Under the pieces are notes generated by a model, which saw only the letters and a program-made list of their open reading frames with translations, was not told where the DNA came from and made no database searches. Below are positions 12,296 through 26,949 of a DNA stretch of 64,000 bases, one piece after another. Each line of letters opens with the position of its first letter. Positions within the stretch are counted from its first letter, which is position 1. The position numbers and the translations under genes were made by a program. Source of the stretch: Malurus cyaneus samueli (Eukaryota > Chordata > Aves > Passeriformes > Maluridae); the NCBI GenBank assembly GCA_009741485.1, contig CM019218.1, forward strand, positions 29,968,898-30,032,897. The letters are read 5' to 3'.

Positions 12296-15052
12296 TTTAA
12301 AATGTATTGTCTTGGGAAAACGTGGATAGTGGAGCCCTAGTAAGTCTTATTTTTAATTTACCTTATGGTTACAAACCCTGGTAGTTACTAGTTAACAATA
12401 TGCTGCAGCTTCAAAAGTGAGACATTGAACCTAAGGAAGAAGAAGCTTGATATGCTTGGGATATTAAAACAACACTCAAATACATCATAGTTACTAAAAC
12501 CCTTTCAAAAATGGAAGGTACACTTTGTAGGAAGGTCAAAAACTTCAGGGGCAGGCTTTTGGGCATTTTTTGTTAGCACCAAAATAGACCAATCAAGTCT
12601 TTGGAGAAGAAGAACAAAGTCTGGCGTAAAGTGCAAGCTGAACATTGATTTTGAGTGGAACTAGTTATTTGTCTAAGCTTTCTTTATTAAATATGTGTGC
12701 TTCAAGTAGTAGTTCATTTATTAATACCTGGAGTTGATATTAAATAGTATAGCGCCACCAAAATATAGTTCTTTTCCCTAACTCATGCTGAAGAACTGTT
12801 GTAGCAGAACTAAAGAAGCATGTTAGCGTAATTGGGAATTGGCTTCAGATCCAGAACATCCAGAACAATTCTTGCAGTCGTAAAAAATTCAGCTTCTTTT
12901 CAGACCTGTTACATATTGAATCATACAAAGAAGCTGTAATGTGCAAAATTTCTCTACATTTGTATGTCTTAATAACTAATTGATACTTATTAAGCCTCAG
13001 AATTTAATTATTTTCCTGAGTCCAGTGGAAACTTTCAAACATGTCAAAAAAGTAAAAAAAAGTTTCTCAGTCTTTCCCTGGAAATATTTTATTTTTTCAA
13101 ATTGTAATGCATGTATGTTCCTTCAGGAGAGAAAAATCTTTGATGCATTGCATGAGTTCTAGAGTCTGTGTGCTAATGCTGCATCAGCTTGTCAGTTCCT
13201 CCTTGAAATAGTTTAAATAGTTTGTTTTTTTTCCAATTAGCTTTGGGAGCAAGAGTTTTGATTTCATACTATGCTGTCTTCCAAGGCCAAAGTGTTTTTT
13301 TCGAATTCTGGTAACTTCAATTTGTCATTTCTTTAAGATAGGGAAAAGATGTGCATCCTTCTCACATTAGAAGCCTTAGTGTCATCTTTTCAGTTCTTAT
13401 CCAAAACAAATCTCTGTTTTGAGTTCTGATGTGACAGAAGATGAGGGGTTTGGGGTTTGTTTAATGGTTTGGGGTTTTTTCACCAATAGCTATGTAGTTA
13501 TGTCTGTTTTTCATCCAGTGTCTTCAATTATAAATCATTGTGAATGCACCTCTACAGAACTGTCTGCAGCTCCATTTTAAATATATTTAGTTCTGGTTTT
13601 GTCACTGATGCTTGTTGAGTTTGTTGGCACTTGGTGCTCATTTTGATGTCTTGCTGAACCTGATGTAAGAGACATTGGTTTCCCATCTCCATTCAGTCTT
13701 TCTTCCTTGGGCCTATTATTTCTTGTTGCATATGTCAATTGACTAAATCTTGTTTCTTCATGAAGAATGGTTTCAAGAGTAAAACTGTGCATCCTGTAGG
13801 CTGAATTGTAATACAGTCTTTTGTTCTGAATGTAGGAATTTGTTTTTGCCTCTGTTCCTCTTTTTTAGTGTTGTAGTCCATTCATATGTTAACCTGATTT
13901 AATGAACAACTCAGAAGCATAGGGCTTATGTTCCTTCACTGACTGTTGGCATAATAAATAATCCACATTGCTGTGTTCTTTTCTGATAAAATAATCAGAA
14001 TTTTTTTAATGTACCTGTAAGAATAAACAGCAATCTTCTAGTTGTTTCTTTCTTATTAGAATAAACAATTTAAAGATGGTGTAGCAAAGTTCAATGCCAG
14101 ATGTTGTAGAAGAGATAGGTGATGCTATTTTAAAACAAAAAGGATTTCATTTGCCCTTTCATATGTATATATTCAAGGGCACAAAGATACATGCATTCAG
14201 TAGTCTGTCCAGCATCCATATGTGTGTACCCAGCTGGTCGGGTCACGGTAGCTTGAACCATGGAGAGGATGTGGAGTGCCAGCTATGACATTCTCTGCAA
14301 ATTCTCTGGCATCCTTCTTGTGCCAGTATCCATTAAGTCAGTGTTGGATGCACCTTTTATACTCTTTAGATGCTGACAGTAAAGGGGATATTGGTCTTTC
14401 CATCTGGTTACTCCTCTTGAATATGTTTTTCGTGCTGTACTGTATTCTCTTTATGTAAACATGCTCTTTATCATTACAGTTTCATCCCTCAGCAGCTCAA
14501 CTCCGTTTTGGTGTATAAATCATTTTAGATTGTCTGGTTTTACTGATTGGGTATCCCCAGAAGCTGCATGAAGTGCTGTGAACTCAATGAACTACTAATC
14601 CACATGCCATGAACATTTTTCCTATGTTCCCTCCACCATACTTCCTGGTGCTTCCACATCTGTACATGTCCTTTCTTTTCTCTGCCACTTTTAATATGTC
14701 TGTTGGACATTCAAGGAGGATTCTTACACAGAAGGCTATTTTAGCTTGCTCTCGAAGCAAGCCTGTCACGTCTTCATATTGTATCATGCTTCTACAGTTT
14801 TGCATCATCATCATATGCATTTCATGCATACGTATGCTGGTTTTGACTAGGGCAGAGCTAGCTTGGGGCTCCACAGTGCTACAGAAAGCAGCAAAAACAA
14901 AAAGCTGCCACTAATTAGCACTAGGCTACTATGAGTCAGGCCAGTGAGCCCCACGACAATCACAGGAGCCTGCTGATTATTAGCTGAACAGAAATAACAG
15001 CTAGAAATTTAGTCTAGCACATTTCAGTCAAATCTGTCATTATCTCAAAGAG

Positions 15053-15625
15053 TGTTGTGCTTTAACCCCAGCTGGCAACCAAGCCCCCTACAGCTTCTCG
15101 CACTCTCCCCCACCAGTGAGATGGGGCAGAGAATCAGAAAAGTGAGAAAGCTTGTGGGTTGAAGTAAAGACAGTTTAATAGGGAAAGCAAAAGCACACAC
15201 AAGCAAAGCAAAACAAGGAATTAATTCACTGCATCCCATGGGCAGGCATGGGATCATGAGGCATCTCCAGGAGAGTAGGGCTTCATCACACGTAACAGTT
15301 ATTTGGGAAGACAAACACCATCATTCCAAATGTCCCCACTTTCCTTCTTCCCCCAGCCCTACATGTTTAGCATGACCCCATATGGTATGGGATACCCCTC
15401 TGGTTTGGGTCAGCTATCCCCACTGTGTCCCATCCCAACTTCTTGTGTGCCCCCTGGCCTCTTGCTGGTGGGGTGAGGAACAGAAAAGGTGTTGCAAGAG
15501 CTGCACAGCAATAGCTTAACCATCTCTGTATTGTTGAAAGTGATTCCAGCTTTAATCCAAAGCATAGCCCTGTACCAGCTACTGTGAAGAAAATTAGCTC
15601 TACCCCAGCCAAAGCCAGCACAACA
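15053..15625 (-). mobile_element. Solo LTR of an avian endogenous retrovirus, antisense to GPHN
   Basis: A 573 bp block is bounded by perfect 8 bp inverted ends, TGTTGTGC and GCACAACA, the TG...CA pattern of an LTR. On the minus strand it begins with a GCTGGCTTTGGCTGGGGTAG stretch and ends near a CTGGGGTTAAAG motif. I know this arrangement from a widespread neoavian ERV LTR family, but cannot assign the family name. A polyadenylation-type ATTAAA lies on the minus strand at 15174-15179, setting the orientation. I recognise no gag, pol or env, and no primer-binding site next to either end, so this is a solo LTR left by recombination. The flanks (AAGAG and GGCAG) do not form a clear target-site duplication. 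Confidence 0.85.
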
Positions 15626-18600
15626 GGCAGCTGAAGAAAGTCTAGCAGCAGCAGGCAATTGTGTGTTCATAGGAGCCAAAACTGATATTTAGTCTAGGAA
15701 AGCTCTTTCAAGGTATGCCTGTTCCTATGATTAATGTATCATCTGTAGTAAAAGTCTGATGGTTCCATCATAGAAGTAACATCTATCTGATGCAAGATGT
15801 GAGAGAGAAGCAAGAATCTGAAGCACAGACATGGTTTTTCTCATTATGTAATGTAATTCCCTTCAAGAGGTAGGTCCTTTAGCAAATGTTCTAATGTTCC
15901 CTGAAGTCCAGTTTCACCTTTGAAAATGTTTTAGGAAATAGGGAAGTTGAAAGTAAATGGCACCTACTGGTTCTATGATCATAACTCCTATTTTGGGCAA
16001 TATCTAATATTTTTTAACATTGTAATATGTGATGCTATCAAAGACCGGCAAGCCAAACATAGTTTTCTCTTCTGCACAGATGTCTCAAGCCTTGTTTTAG
16101 AACTACCTCATTGGTCAGTCTGCACTCAGTTTTCTTTTTGCCTTTTAACTTTAATAGGACAATCTTTGCTTGCATTCATTCCTCAGCCAGACAAAGGGGA
16201 TGCATAAAAATTTTCAGATTTCATTTTCAATAAATAATTAAGTCAAGCTCTCTAATTTTTATCCTTTAAAAAAAACACTCATTCCAAAATCTTCTCCTGC
16301 ATTTGTTGTAGATTTCAACTTCCTTGCATGATCAAAGCTATATATTTGCTTATATGAGATTTTGTCGGTGTTTTGTAAAATGGCTTTATAATCTCTTTCC
16401 TTTATCCAACTGATAAATCCTTGTGCATGTAGCAAAGAGCTTTGTTGGTTCGGAACTTTATGTTAAATTTTATTCCATTTCTCTTACAGCACTCTTAATT
16501 GTTAATAAATACCTGCAGATAAGATTACTTTAATATTCTGTAATGGTGATGCTGCTCATATTTATCTGAGAGCACTCATAAATTTTGTGTCAAAATAATT
16601 ATTGAAAAGGCTAGATAAGGTCAGTTTTTACATCAGTTGCAAAATTCTCTTTCACCTGTTCCTCATTCAGTAAAATGTAATTACCTTCCAACTAGCAATT
16701 TTCTTCCCCTCCCAACAATTCTGGTTTTACTTTCTGTATGTTCCTGTCCTACATTTCATCTGTTTATAGAAACAGCTGCCTCATCAAATGTAATTTTATT
16801 AATTCTCATTGTTTGCTATGCTTTTGTTCCTGTATCACGTATTATCATCCCCAATCAAAATTCATGCAAGGTGTTGTTTTTCACTACCGAGTTTACCACT
16901 GATGTCTTCCCAACCTCAAATAATAACATTTCTCCTTTCTCTCTTTCTATCTGTATGTTTAAGGAGACTTTTAATCCTTATTTTGAATTCTGTTAACTAC
17001 ATTTTCTACTGAACAGTTTCTAGCTTAGACAAAACAGTATCTTTTATTTTCATATCTGCCAGTCTCTCTGTCTGGAACTAGTAGCCTTCTTGGCATGTCT
17101 TTTTGCTCTTCTCCACTCAAAAAAAAAGTCAAAGTATTTCAATAATGTTTTTTGACTGTCAAAGTTAGGGTGGTACTTTTGCAAAAGGCTGATGAAAGAT
17201 CATAATTTGTCTCCTTTGGTGAATAAAACTTCTGTCGGTTGGTACAGAAAAGTATATTTTTCCAAATAAGTCTTGTTTGAATCGAGCACCTGTTCATTTT
17301 GGATCTGTTGCATCTGTATTAAAAATAATTCTCCTTTGAGAGCAAATCCATCATCATGTAGTCAAGAAATCAAGCAATTTCATTATAATATAAAACTTCT
17401 TGATCTGGTTTGATTACAAAGGCAACTATCCAAAAAGTTAATTGTTTATCTAAATAACATATTGAGTCCATTGTAAGGTTCCCATAGACCGTTTATTCTA
17501 GAATATGTGTATGCCATCATTTTGCATGGCACCTAGAAGACGCCTTCCACAAGGCACAGGAGACATAAACCTTATCTCAATTTTGAGAATTTTTTTGTAA
17601 TAACTCCTTCATGTCAAGGTCTTGTTTCTGGTATCCGTTTTACCCAAGCAGATAAGCTTTCTCTTTACAAAAGGTAGTTCCCAGAATTATGTTATTGTTG
17701 CATCTGCAGTAATGCATTAAATATGAATACAGCAATTCATCTTTTTTTTTTAATTTTTTTTTTCTCAAGTCTTTCTCTTAGGACTTGGCCTGAGCAGTTG
17801 CTAGAAGTTGGGAATTTCATTCATCAAGTAGATTCTTACTTCATCTCGATTACTCAAGTTTTTGAACTGTAGTTTTATTTCACAAGTATTTCCCAGAAGG
17901 TTTTGAGAAAAGTGTACAAGGTGCTTTTTTTTTAGCGTGCTTCTGCCAAGTTCTCATGCCTTACTTCTTGGCTGGAAAAAAGTTGCTTATGTGGCCTAAT
18001 GTTCTCACTTCTTCCTATTAGTGTGTGTAATCCTCATTGTGTGCCTCTCTATTTCCCACGATGATCGATTAAAAAAAATTAAAGTATATGCACATGCTTA
18101 CAGCCTGCTGTGTCTTATGCCACTATAGAAGAAAAAGATGCATGCACCATGTCAATACTGCTATATTCCACTGGTGTGGTCCTACACTATCTGTTCCAAG
18201 TGCAATAAATGACATTTTAGAGTACCTGAAATTAACACTAATCATTAAGCAGTTAGATGAAGTAAATTTATCTGGGAAGGTTAAAAAACATTATTGTAAT
18301 CCTTATCATACCAAGTTCATTCCATTAAATAGTCCTGTTAAATAGTATCAGTCGCTAAACATCAATGCATCAATAAACAGTGCTAGGGAATGATGGAAAA
18401 AGATGGGATGGAAAAGGTAATGATTTTTAGAATCAGAAGAGCATTTGTAACAATTGCTTGTCCAATCTTCTCATTAATAGCCACTCTAAATTTGTTAATG
18501 CAGTTCATCTTGTTAAATTCACATTTATCTGCTTACCCCTCTCTAATCTTCTTTCTCACATGGATGTTAGAAGCCCTTTATTTTGTAAATAAATCTATGC

Positions 18601-21600
18601 GACCCTTAGGTCAGTGCTTATCCAGTTCTGGATAAGTTTATCTGTATTCTGGATCTGCAAGGAGTATTTACCCAAGTGCATTGCCTGTGTTTGAGAAATT
18701 TTTTATTTTATTGTGCCACTTTTTGTTTAGTAAAATATTAACCAAAGATTGTTCTCCTTGTTTTGGTTTTCTACAACAGGAAAAGGGAGAAGGGACTATA
18801 GTGCTTCAGGGAATTGTCCCATTTTGAATGTAAGCAATCAGTTAAACTCATTCTATTTCTTCCTTGAAGACACTGTGTAATAAAACAGTATTTGATTTTC
18901 TTCTGTCATTCTGCCCTTGTAAAATTAGTAAGCTGTAGCAGCATAAATGATGACAAAATTCTAATAATGTATTAAAGTCCAAATTCAAAATTGTTTGACC
19001 ATGAAGATACTCTTCCATTCACAGATGTCTCAAGATTAGGTGTTAGATTGTGTTGTGATGACTAATAGTAATGATGATGATGATGCAAATGCATCCCCAT
19101 TTTTATTACACTCAAAATTTATCTTTAATATCTGAAAATAATTGGCCTTATTTTGCTTACCAATTTAGTTTTATTAAAGGCAAAATATACATTATCTCTT
19201 TGTAAGAGGTATTTATGAATAGGGTAGAATTTGATTTCTTCAATGAGGTTTCTACAGTATGTTTATTTGAAAGGAAAGGAAGTGTTTTCTATTTCTGATG
19301 ATTTCACACCATCACTGCATGCTATTGGACATGAATTTCTGCAGGCATTTATTGATAGTTACATTTACTGAAACCTGCATACATTTCAATATGTTGCTTT
19401 TTATTTAAACCAGCAATAGTGCAGAAAGTCTGTGAAAGTCAATATGGAAAAAAATCTCTGAGAAAATAGCGATTCTTAAGGTGAGGCCTTCAAAGCACTT
19501 CCATTTGGAATGTATTTCTCTCCAATGCCTATGTTTTAAACAGGACTCCCCACTTGATTGCCCTGCAGTAAATTTATGGAAATTGTTCCATAAGAAACAG
19601 TAACAGGTTTGGCAAGCTTTCAAACCAGCTACTGGCTTTTTTCAAATTTTCACCATCCATTGCAGTATATTTATTAAGGCTGTTTTTTTGCTTTTATATG
19701 TCGTTTTTCAAAATCTGAGGAGTACCTTTGAGCAAGGAATTCTTATGTGTTTGCAAGGCAGTTCTTTGCAACATGGTGTTTGCTGTTTGAAGTTTGTAGA
19801 CGGCCTCGTTGGACACTCAACAGCACTGTCAGTTTGGACAAAGATTGACCTTGGCCATTTCCGAGGTTATTGTTAATACTTGGCCACTTAAAGGCCATAT
19901 TATTTTAAGTTTCTGCAAAGTGAATTGATTAGCAGATCTTTCCACACTGCTTTGTTTCCTGTGGCTTTAGTGGATACACCCTTTTCCAATGTCCTTACCA
20001 ACCCTTCTGCTCCTCTTTTGTAGCTGAACTCCTCAGGATGTTTAAATGTGAGGAAATACATGTGACAAAATGTGTTTACACAGATTTTCCAAACACAGCC
20101 CTGTCTTGTCAAAAGGATAAAATACAAGTTGTTACAGATATTTGATAACAAATCTCAGATGCACTTGTCCCCTTCCATTTAAAGTCCCACTTTCTTATCT
20201 GTTTTCAGAAAGAAAGTATGCTCCTTGTTACACCCAATGCTAACATCTCTCCCTTAGCTTTTGTGCTAGAAGTTGTCAAAGAGAGTAAAGGCTTGCTTTA
20301 CAATCTACCGGAGAGCTTGTTTGCTTTATAATCTAACTGTCCCACCATCAGGTCACTTCTAAGTGACTTCATTGGTGCAACAGTTTTCACTGTGACCACC
20401 AAGGTATCTTTTGATAGAAGCTAGATTAGTGTCTAAAAATGTTTAAAGGACAGTGTCCTCCATCATATGTGCTATAACCCTATATCTGCTGCAGCTTTTA
20501 AAACTTTAATTCAGCTTAGGACAGCAAAGCAAAATAGCAGCACATTCAGAAGTGAATTGTTAGTTTGGGAAAGGTATATGAAAAGAATACAAAACTTCAC
20601 CACCCAAGACTAGGATGTTTTTATTTTTTCCTTAAATATGACCTTTCCTTCTTGCCAAGACAGATTTCTGATATATGGGACAGGTTTTTGGGTTTTGAAA
20701 AGCTCTGCTAGGAGCATGTGGTGCAAATTCTGCTTTCCTTTGTGGGGAAATCCAGAAAATCAATGAGGCTGCAGGCATAGGTCAGGAGCAAAATGTGCCA
20801 GCAGACAGTGGAAAATTTTCAAATGGGTCTGAAATTAGAGTACTGGAAGCATTGAACTGAGGAGAAATCAGATGTAAAGGTTGAGCGGTAAAGGTTTGAT
20901 ACAGACCAAGGCAATATTTGTGGCTCTTGAATGATGAGGCTGCAGGACTTAGTGTTTGAAGGTGGTCAGGAAGAACTGGCAGAAAGGCAACATTGAGCAG
21001 GTAGAAGAGTTTGCAAACATTCACCTGTGCAACAGGAGAGTTGTCCGACTGTTCAGTGCACAGTGGCAGTAAGGACCCCACTCTCATATGCTCAGATCTC
21101 CAGCTGAAATGAGATTTAGGACACTAAGTCACTACAAATAGAGACTTACTTACCATTCAATACTTCCAATGTTTTTATTTATTGTAGTCTGTGTTGCCCT
21201 GGATGTGCATGTTACCTATCAACTTTTCAATTTGATCTCTGAACATCCACCTGCACTATGTTTGTTCCCCCATCTGCACAGGGAGCAGTGTGAGTAGTAG
21301 TGGCCATTTTTAAAAGAAAATATGGGTAGTATAAACAAAAGTTGTGATGGTATGAGAATAATGTTTTACTGGCATTCATTAGCATTCATATACATTTTGA
21401 CTTTGTTTAGGTTTAACATTATCAAGAAGTGCAGCAACCTTAATAAAACTTCTATGCCATACTGCAGTATAATGCATTGATGTGAATATGTGCATTGGTT
21501 GAGAATGTATGTCATTATTACTGGAACCTGTATTCCTTTCTTTGAAATACTCCCCATTTATTTAGGAAGTCCCCTCTAATTGGTGTTTGTCTGGCATAAA

Positions 21601-24600
21601 ACTGCAGAAGTAAAAATAGTTTCAAGTGCAAATCTATTTTTATGCATGGATATAGAAGTTATACATAATACATTTTTAACTTAAATTTATTTTCTGCAAT
21701 ATTGAAAATATATTAAGCTCTTTGTTCGCAGTAGAAACTGCTCACTTGATGGAGAACATTGTTCTTATCAGAGAAGAGACTTTAAGTTGGAGTTTGGATT
21801 TCTGTATCAGAATTTTCTACTGTTGTTCATGCAAGTAAGGACTGTAAAAAATGTCACCTAGACCAGCATTTATTATATAATATTTGGAAGTTGGTAGTCA
21901 CAGTCCCCAGCATCAAACTTGTTCACAAGTAATGTGTAATTACTTCACTAATTAAAATTGCTCCTTGCCAGCCATCAAATATTTTCAGTTTATTCCTTTT
22001 TTTTTTCAATTGGATGTCACTACCCTTCACTTATTTCCAGTTTGTTGTATACCTTGAACTTAGATGAACATTCTTGAGAGTCAAAAGATGCATTTCTCAT
22101 CTTCATAAGATTAAATCTCCTTTGAATTCAGTTCTCTTATGTGACCTGGCTAAGACATAATTTTTTTTTGTTCCTTGCTGACTGATGTGAAATCATTGTC
22201 AGCTGGGTTATAGTTTTGAGATACAGCTGGGGAATAGTTTCTCTGTTAATATGAACTGTGTGAGAACTTGTGTGAGAGATTTCAAGAACATTTATTTTGA
22301 ACACAATGGTATAATAATATGCAAAGAATAGCCTTTGTAGTTTCTCTTCATCAACTGGACCTCCTCTAGTTTGCACTGTATCAGCTGGAGAAATTTCCAA
22401 CCTTTTGATAACGAATTCCTGATGGCTTCTAAATATCCCTGTTCTTTATATGTTGAATTCTTTCAGAGCCCCTTCAAGTGAGTAATATTTGAATATATGC
22501 TGATTCATATTTAGTTTCTCCTGTGTTATGTTTTTACTGATTTATCTTCTTAATGCTTTTATCTTTAGGATCATTTTAATGGTTTTTGTGTGAATCCACC
22601 TACCTTCTCTTTGGATCACAAAACACCTCTTTAAGCTAGACTGGCTTATCCCATTGTTTTTCTTCTATATTTTGCCTTGGTTAGTTGAATGGCTTTGGTG
22701 GGGGTGGAGGAAGCAGATTCGGGGTATGTGGAACTCTGCTGAAGAACGTAGGAGCATCACATGTGCAGTTTTGCTCTAGATTTCTAAACCGATCATTCCT
22801 TTGAGATAAAACAGTAACTGGAAAGAAGTAAAAGCAGGTGAAACTGTAAAAACAAGGGAGGTCTTTTTTTTCCTCTTAGCATGCACAAACTTATGAGTGT
22901 CAGTGTTTCACATCCAAAAACTTGTTTTAAAAGGAATAACTTTATAAATCTTTATTAACAGCATGTGTAGTCACATTGATAAATACAAAGTGAGTTTCGT
23001 GATTTATGATTCAGAAGAGGATATTCACACCATTGCACTGCACATTCCTTATGGCAACTAGGTTAGAAGTACAAGGGAACTTAACAGCTAAATGGAATAA
23101 GAAGCCATGGCTGGAAACTGACAGGGACTGTGATACTCCACAAGTCATATTAATAGTTTTCTTAACTCACCATTCATCATTATCTCTGCAGTAGTAATCA
23201 AGTGGGAGAAGTTATGTTTTTCTTATGTGTACACCAAATAATATGATTTGGATGCTGTGTAGTACAATCTCTTGATTATCATGATTCCAACATTGTGTGG
23301 CCAGGTCATTGAATCAGGTACTTGACATCTTTTTAAACTATTGCTGTAAAAAAATTCCATTGTGAGTTTTACCTTTATTCAATTTCAGAATTAAGTCATT
23401 TATTCATATCAAAAAGGTGTTGTCATTATGAATGATTCATGTGTTGCCCAGGATTTTGGAAAAAGTCTGACCGAGGTTTGATTTTTAGAATGTGGATAGG
23501 AAAAATGTGTTTCTGAAAGATTATGTCCTGCAAAATTCCAATTTCTTTGTCGGAGTGTAAACAGGGAAACTTTAGAGTAGCACAAATAGAGCATATTATC
23601 AGAAAGGGAAGGAGTCTAAGATAGGTAGTGTTAAATGTTTGAGGCTACTTTTCCTGTTGTGGAACTCCTCCTTTAAATAAATCCAGCAAAAGGCAGGGTC
23701 TTGGCTTAGCTAATTGTTCAGAGATGTTCTTTATTTTTGACAAGTATAACTGATAGAGTAGGTATATTAGATATGTATTTAAGGTTAGGTCTTCTAAATT
23801 CTTTTTCTGGAATAAAATCAAGGATGAAGATTTCTTGGGCTTCATTGAGTAGAAGGTAGTGGAATAATATTAAAACAATATGTGAGACTTCTGCTTAGAA
23901 AACACTTTCTGTTCACTCATCTTCTAACAGATCCATTAATCATACTTGAGCATTCCTCTTTGCTCCCTGTTTCGTTCTAGTTTCTTTGCTTCCTAAGTTT
24001 TCTTACACTGGTGTCCTATCTCATTCTGGTTCAACTGTAACTCTACCTTGTTCTTCAGGTATCAAGATAGGGATACTGATGGCTAATTTTTAGCTATTAA
24101 CTCCTGCTGTTATTCTGTTGTGAATAAGAAAGGGATAATATAATGCATTTATAAACAGTCAGTGCATTATACACTGTTAGTTTCCTAGAATGTTCCCTAC
24201 ACAGCACCCTTCTTCCTTCATTACATTGCGTATCTTCATTCATCACCTTCAGAGTGTTCCAAAACCCTCAGGTCTTTCAGGTAACATTTTGCCCATAACT
24301 ACTTGGTGTTGCTCCTGCCTTGTCTCTTAATCCACTTATTTAGCTTCTGTTGTGGTAGAGATATTTTTTATTTAGATCACTTACACACATTTTTCATTGT
24401 AATCTCTTCCAGCTACCAGTGTTCATCTATGATGGAGTTCTTGTGTCTAGCTGAGCTTCTGAAAGACAATAAATGTATAATCCATGCCATTTTCTGAATT
24501 GGAACTTCTAGATCATCCTACAATTGACCAGAGAAAGATAACGATATACCTGAATTCCTTTCTGTGGTATTTGCCATGAAAAAGATATGGGTTTTTTATT

Positions 24601-26736
24601 CCTGTTGTCCCTTGCCTACTTGGTAATACCCTATTTAATTCCTAGAGCAGATGTAGTATAGTTTGTGGAATACTCATATAATTCTGATTCATCCCTTGAG
24701 AAGCGTTTAAGTTGCACTCTGCATTGTTCCTGTAGAAGACGTGTTGTCATGTATATTAACTGTCCTACGGATGTTAAACAAGACTTGAACTTAGACTATC
24801 TCCTTGTAATTTATATTTCGAAGCATTTTGAACTTCATTGCTCTCAATGTAAACATTGTGTAAGTAGTTATATATATATTTTGAAGAAAGACTAAATAAT
24901 ATTAGCTATATGCACCTGTAATATCTCCAGTCTAATTTCTGACTGAATCCTAAACCTTCAGAACAACTTGAGCAGCCACAATACCCACACTGAGTAATAC
25001 AAGAAAAAGTTCTTCCCTAAGGGGCAATGCATATTGCTGTCACAACTTTTCCTCAAGTTTCTGTGTTAAGTAGCACTTTTCTTAATGTCCCAGTTCCATG
25101 TCATTATATGAGATTATAAGCATTAATTTTTTTCTATTTCTCATTTTCCAAACAAAACTAATACAATATTCATTTTAAAAGTTTCAAATTGATAAAATGA
25201 ATTGAGGTTTTACCGCATGTCTTATTATCTGGGACTGGTAGTACCTCAACCAGAATATTGGGGAAAGCATCTTTTTCTCTAACTCATGTTTTCTGTTCAG
25301 GTAAGGATATTCTTCCAAATTGAGGCACTTCTTTTCTCTTGATTGAGAAATACATAGCTAATACATAGTAAGTCAGTTACAACTGCAAATATTTTAATTC
25401 AACGTGTCTTCTAAAAAAAGACATAGTTTATTTTAAATTATGGTTTCTTGGTCTGTATAGTAGAATTGATTGGAGATTTACTTCGAGTCCCATGATAACA
25501 GTAATGTGGGTGTTTCACTTGAGAGTTCAAATCAGATGCTATTTTAATGCTGTAAGACCAGGGAAGGAAAGCAACAATTAACATGAATGTTTCCAGTGTA
25601 TTTTGCTAATTGACATCCTATCCAAACTAAATACTTAAATTGTTAAGATATTGTTTAGTTGCATTGTTTTCTTGAGAATCAAATAGAAGTAAAAAACCAA
25701 AATATTTGGTTGACTGTTTTTTGAATAGGAATTTCATTGTTTCGCATGGGTCATGTAAAAAAAAAAACAGGACAATTTAACTTGTGTGTTGCTAGTGTGC
25801 TCCAGAGAGCATAAAGCATAGTTGAATTTCCATGGTTCATTCAATCTATGGCTTCCTTGCTGAGATTTCTTAAAGAAAATGTAGTGTGATTTGAAAGCGT
25901 TCACTTCACTTGTGTGGGATTTTGTTTTACTTAAGACAATAAAAACTTCCAGTTCAGTCTTGGCTCAGACTGGTAGGATGTCGTTAAAGTAATTTTTACT
26001 GTCTTCTTCCTCTCTACTTCAAAAGTCACATGTTTACTTTATCAGTAAAAGGTTTATTTACCAGATTAAGCAATTCTGAAAAAAACTTTTGTTGTAACTG
26101 AATGTTTCATTTTACACGTTTCCAGCAATATGAAGCCTTTTGAGCAGCTACCTCATTTGTTTCTTCCATCCTCTTCATCATCTAGGAAAAAAAATAGTAA
26201 AGGAAAAGTAATCAGATAGGAAATGTTGGGGGTCATATACATGATGTATTTAAATATTTAAAATATTTAATATTAAATGTTTAAAATAAAAATCTAATTT
26301 TGGTCTGGCATTAAAATTTTCTGGTTGGGCAGCATAATTTTTAACTGGGAATCTTCATAGCAGTGGCTAAAATCTCTAGGCCTGGGTCAGTAGGAATCTG
26401 TATTGTATTCTGTCAAGTATCACTCTTGATACTTGCAGGCTCCCAGTTATAGAATACTCTACTCGTATGATTTTTAGAGGTATAGGGTGTTTTTTCCTTC
26501 CGTTAGAGTTTTAGAACTTCATTATTCTTAATATCCAAATCAGATAAGTAACGTGTGTTCTTTCAGAAATGTTAGTGAATTCAGCATGCAACATATGTGC
26601 CAGATTGGTAATACACTGAGAAAGAAGTGATCAACAAAAGAAGTTTAAAATGCCATGATAAAGCGTCATTTATTCCAGAAATTAGAGTCTGTGTCTTTGT
26701 CCTCTAGAGGTGTCTCAGAGAGTCAAATTGATGTCT

Positions 26737-26742
26737 TGCATG
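26737..26742 (+). promoter_or_regulatory. TGCATG (RBFOX-type) site upstream of QIRRP cassette
   Basis: A single TGCATG lies 86 nt before the exon. RBFOX proteins bind UGCAUG; upstream sites usually favour skipping. A lone hexamer is expected about every 4 kb by chance, so the weight is small. Confidence 0.3.
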
Positions 26743-26828
26743 TACTGCTAACTGATTGTGTGGAAATTTTTTTAAGTTCACTTTTTCTTTATTCTTCTGT
26801 CTTTTTTACCCATCTTCCCCCATTGTAG

Positions 26829-26885
26829 CAAATTAGACGGCCGGATGAAAGCAAAGGAGTTGCTAGTAGAGTTGGATCCCTCAAA
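26829..26885 (+). CDS. GPHN: Gephyrin linker cassette exon QIRRP... (19 codons, optional)
   Basis: Acceptor CCCCCATTGTAG and donor GTAAAT bound 57 nt, phase 0 to 0. The peptide is QIRRPDESKGVASRVGSLK, which I recognise as an alternatively spliced linker cassette of mammalian gephyrin, of the C4 group by position. It is absent from the 736-residue canonical human form, where PTPK joins VQSRC directly. The insert is basic (five Arg/Lys) and hydrophilic, so it would extend the disordered linker and change its charge and phosphorylation context. It is followed by a G-run block and a YCAY cluster, and preceded by a long pyrimidine tract. Exact cassette naming varies between papers, so I leave it open. 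Confidence 0.9.
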
Positions 26886-26949
26886 GTAAATATGTTTCTA
26901 ACATTTATTTTGCAAGTTTTCTTCTATAGCCTACACTTTTCCTTTTGAA

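Noticed and set aside
13443..13477. GGGGTTTGGGGTTT run as a telomere-like or G-quadruplex element
   Set aside because: Only three clean G4 runs with a long, irregular loop; not a vertebrate TTAGGG array, and no exon nearby.
15045..15679. Three minus-strand open frames at 15.0-15.7 kb
   Set aside because: They lie within or across the LTR, which does not encode protein, and have no retroviral gene similarity.
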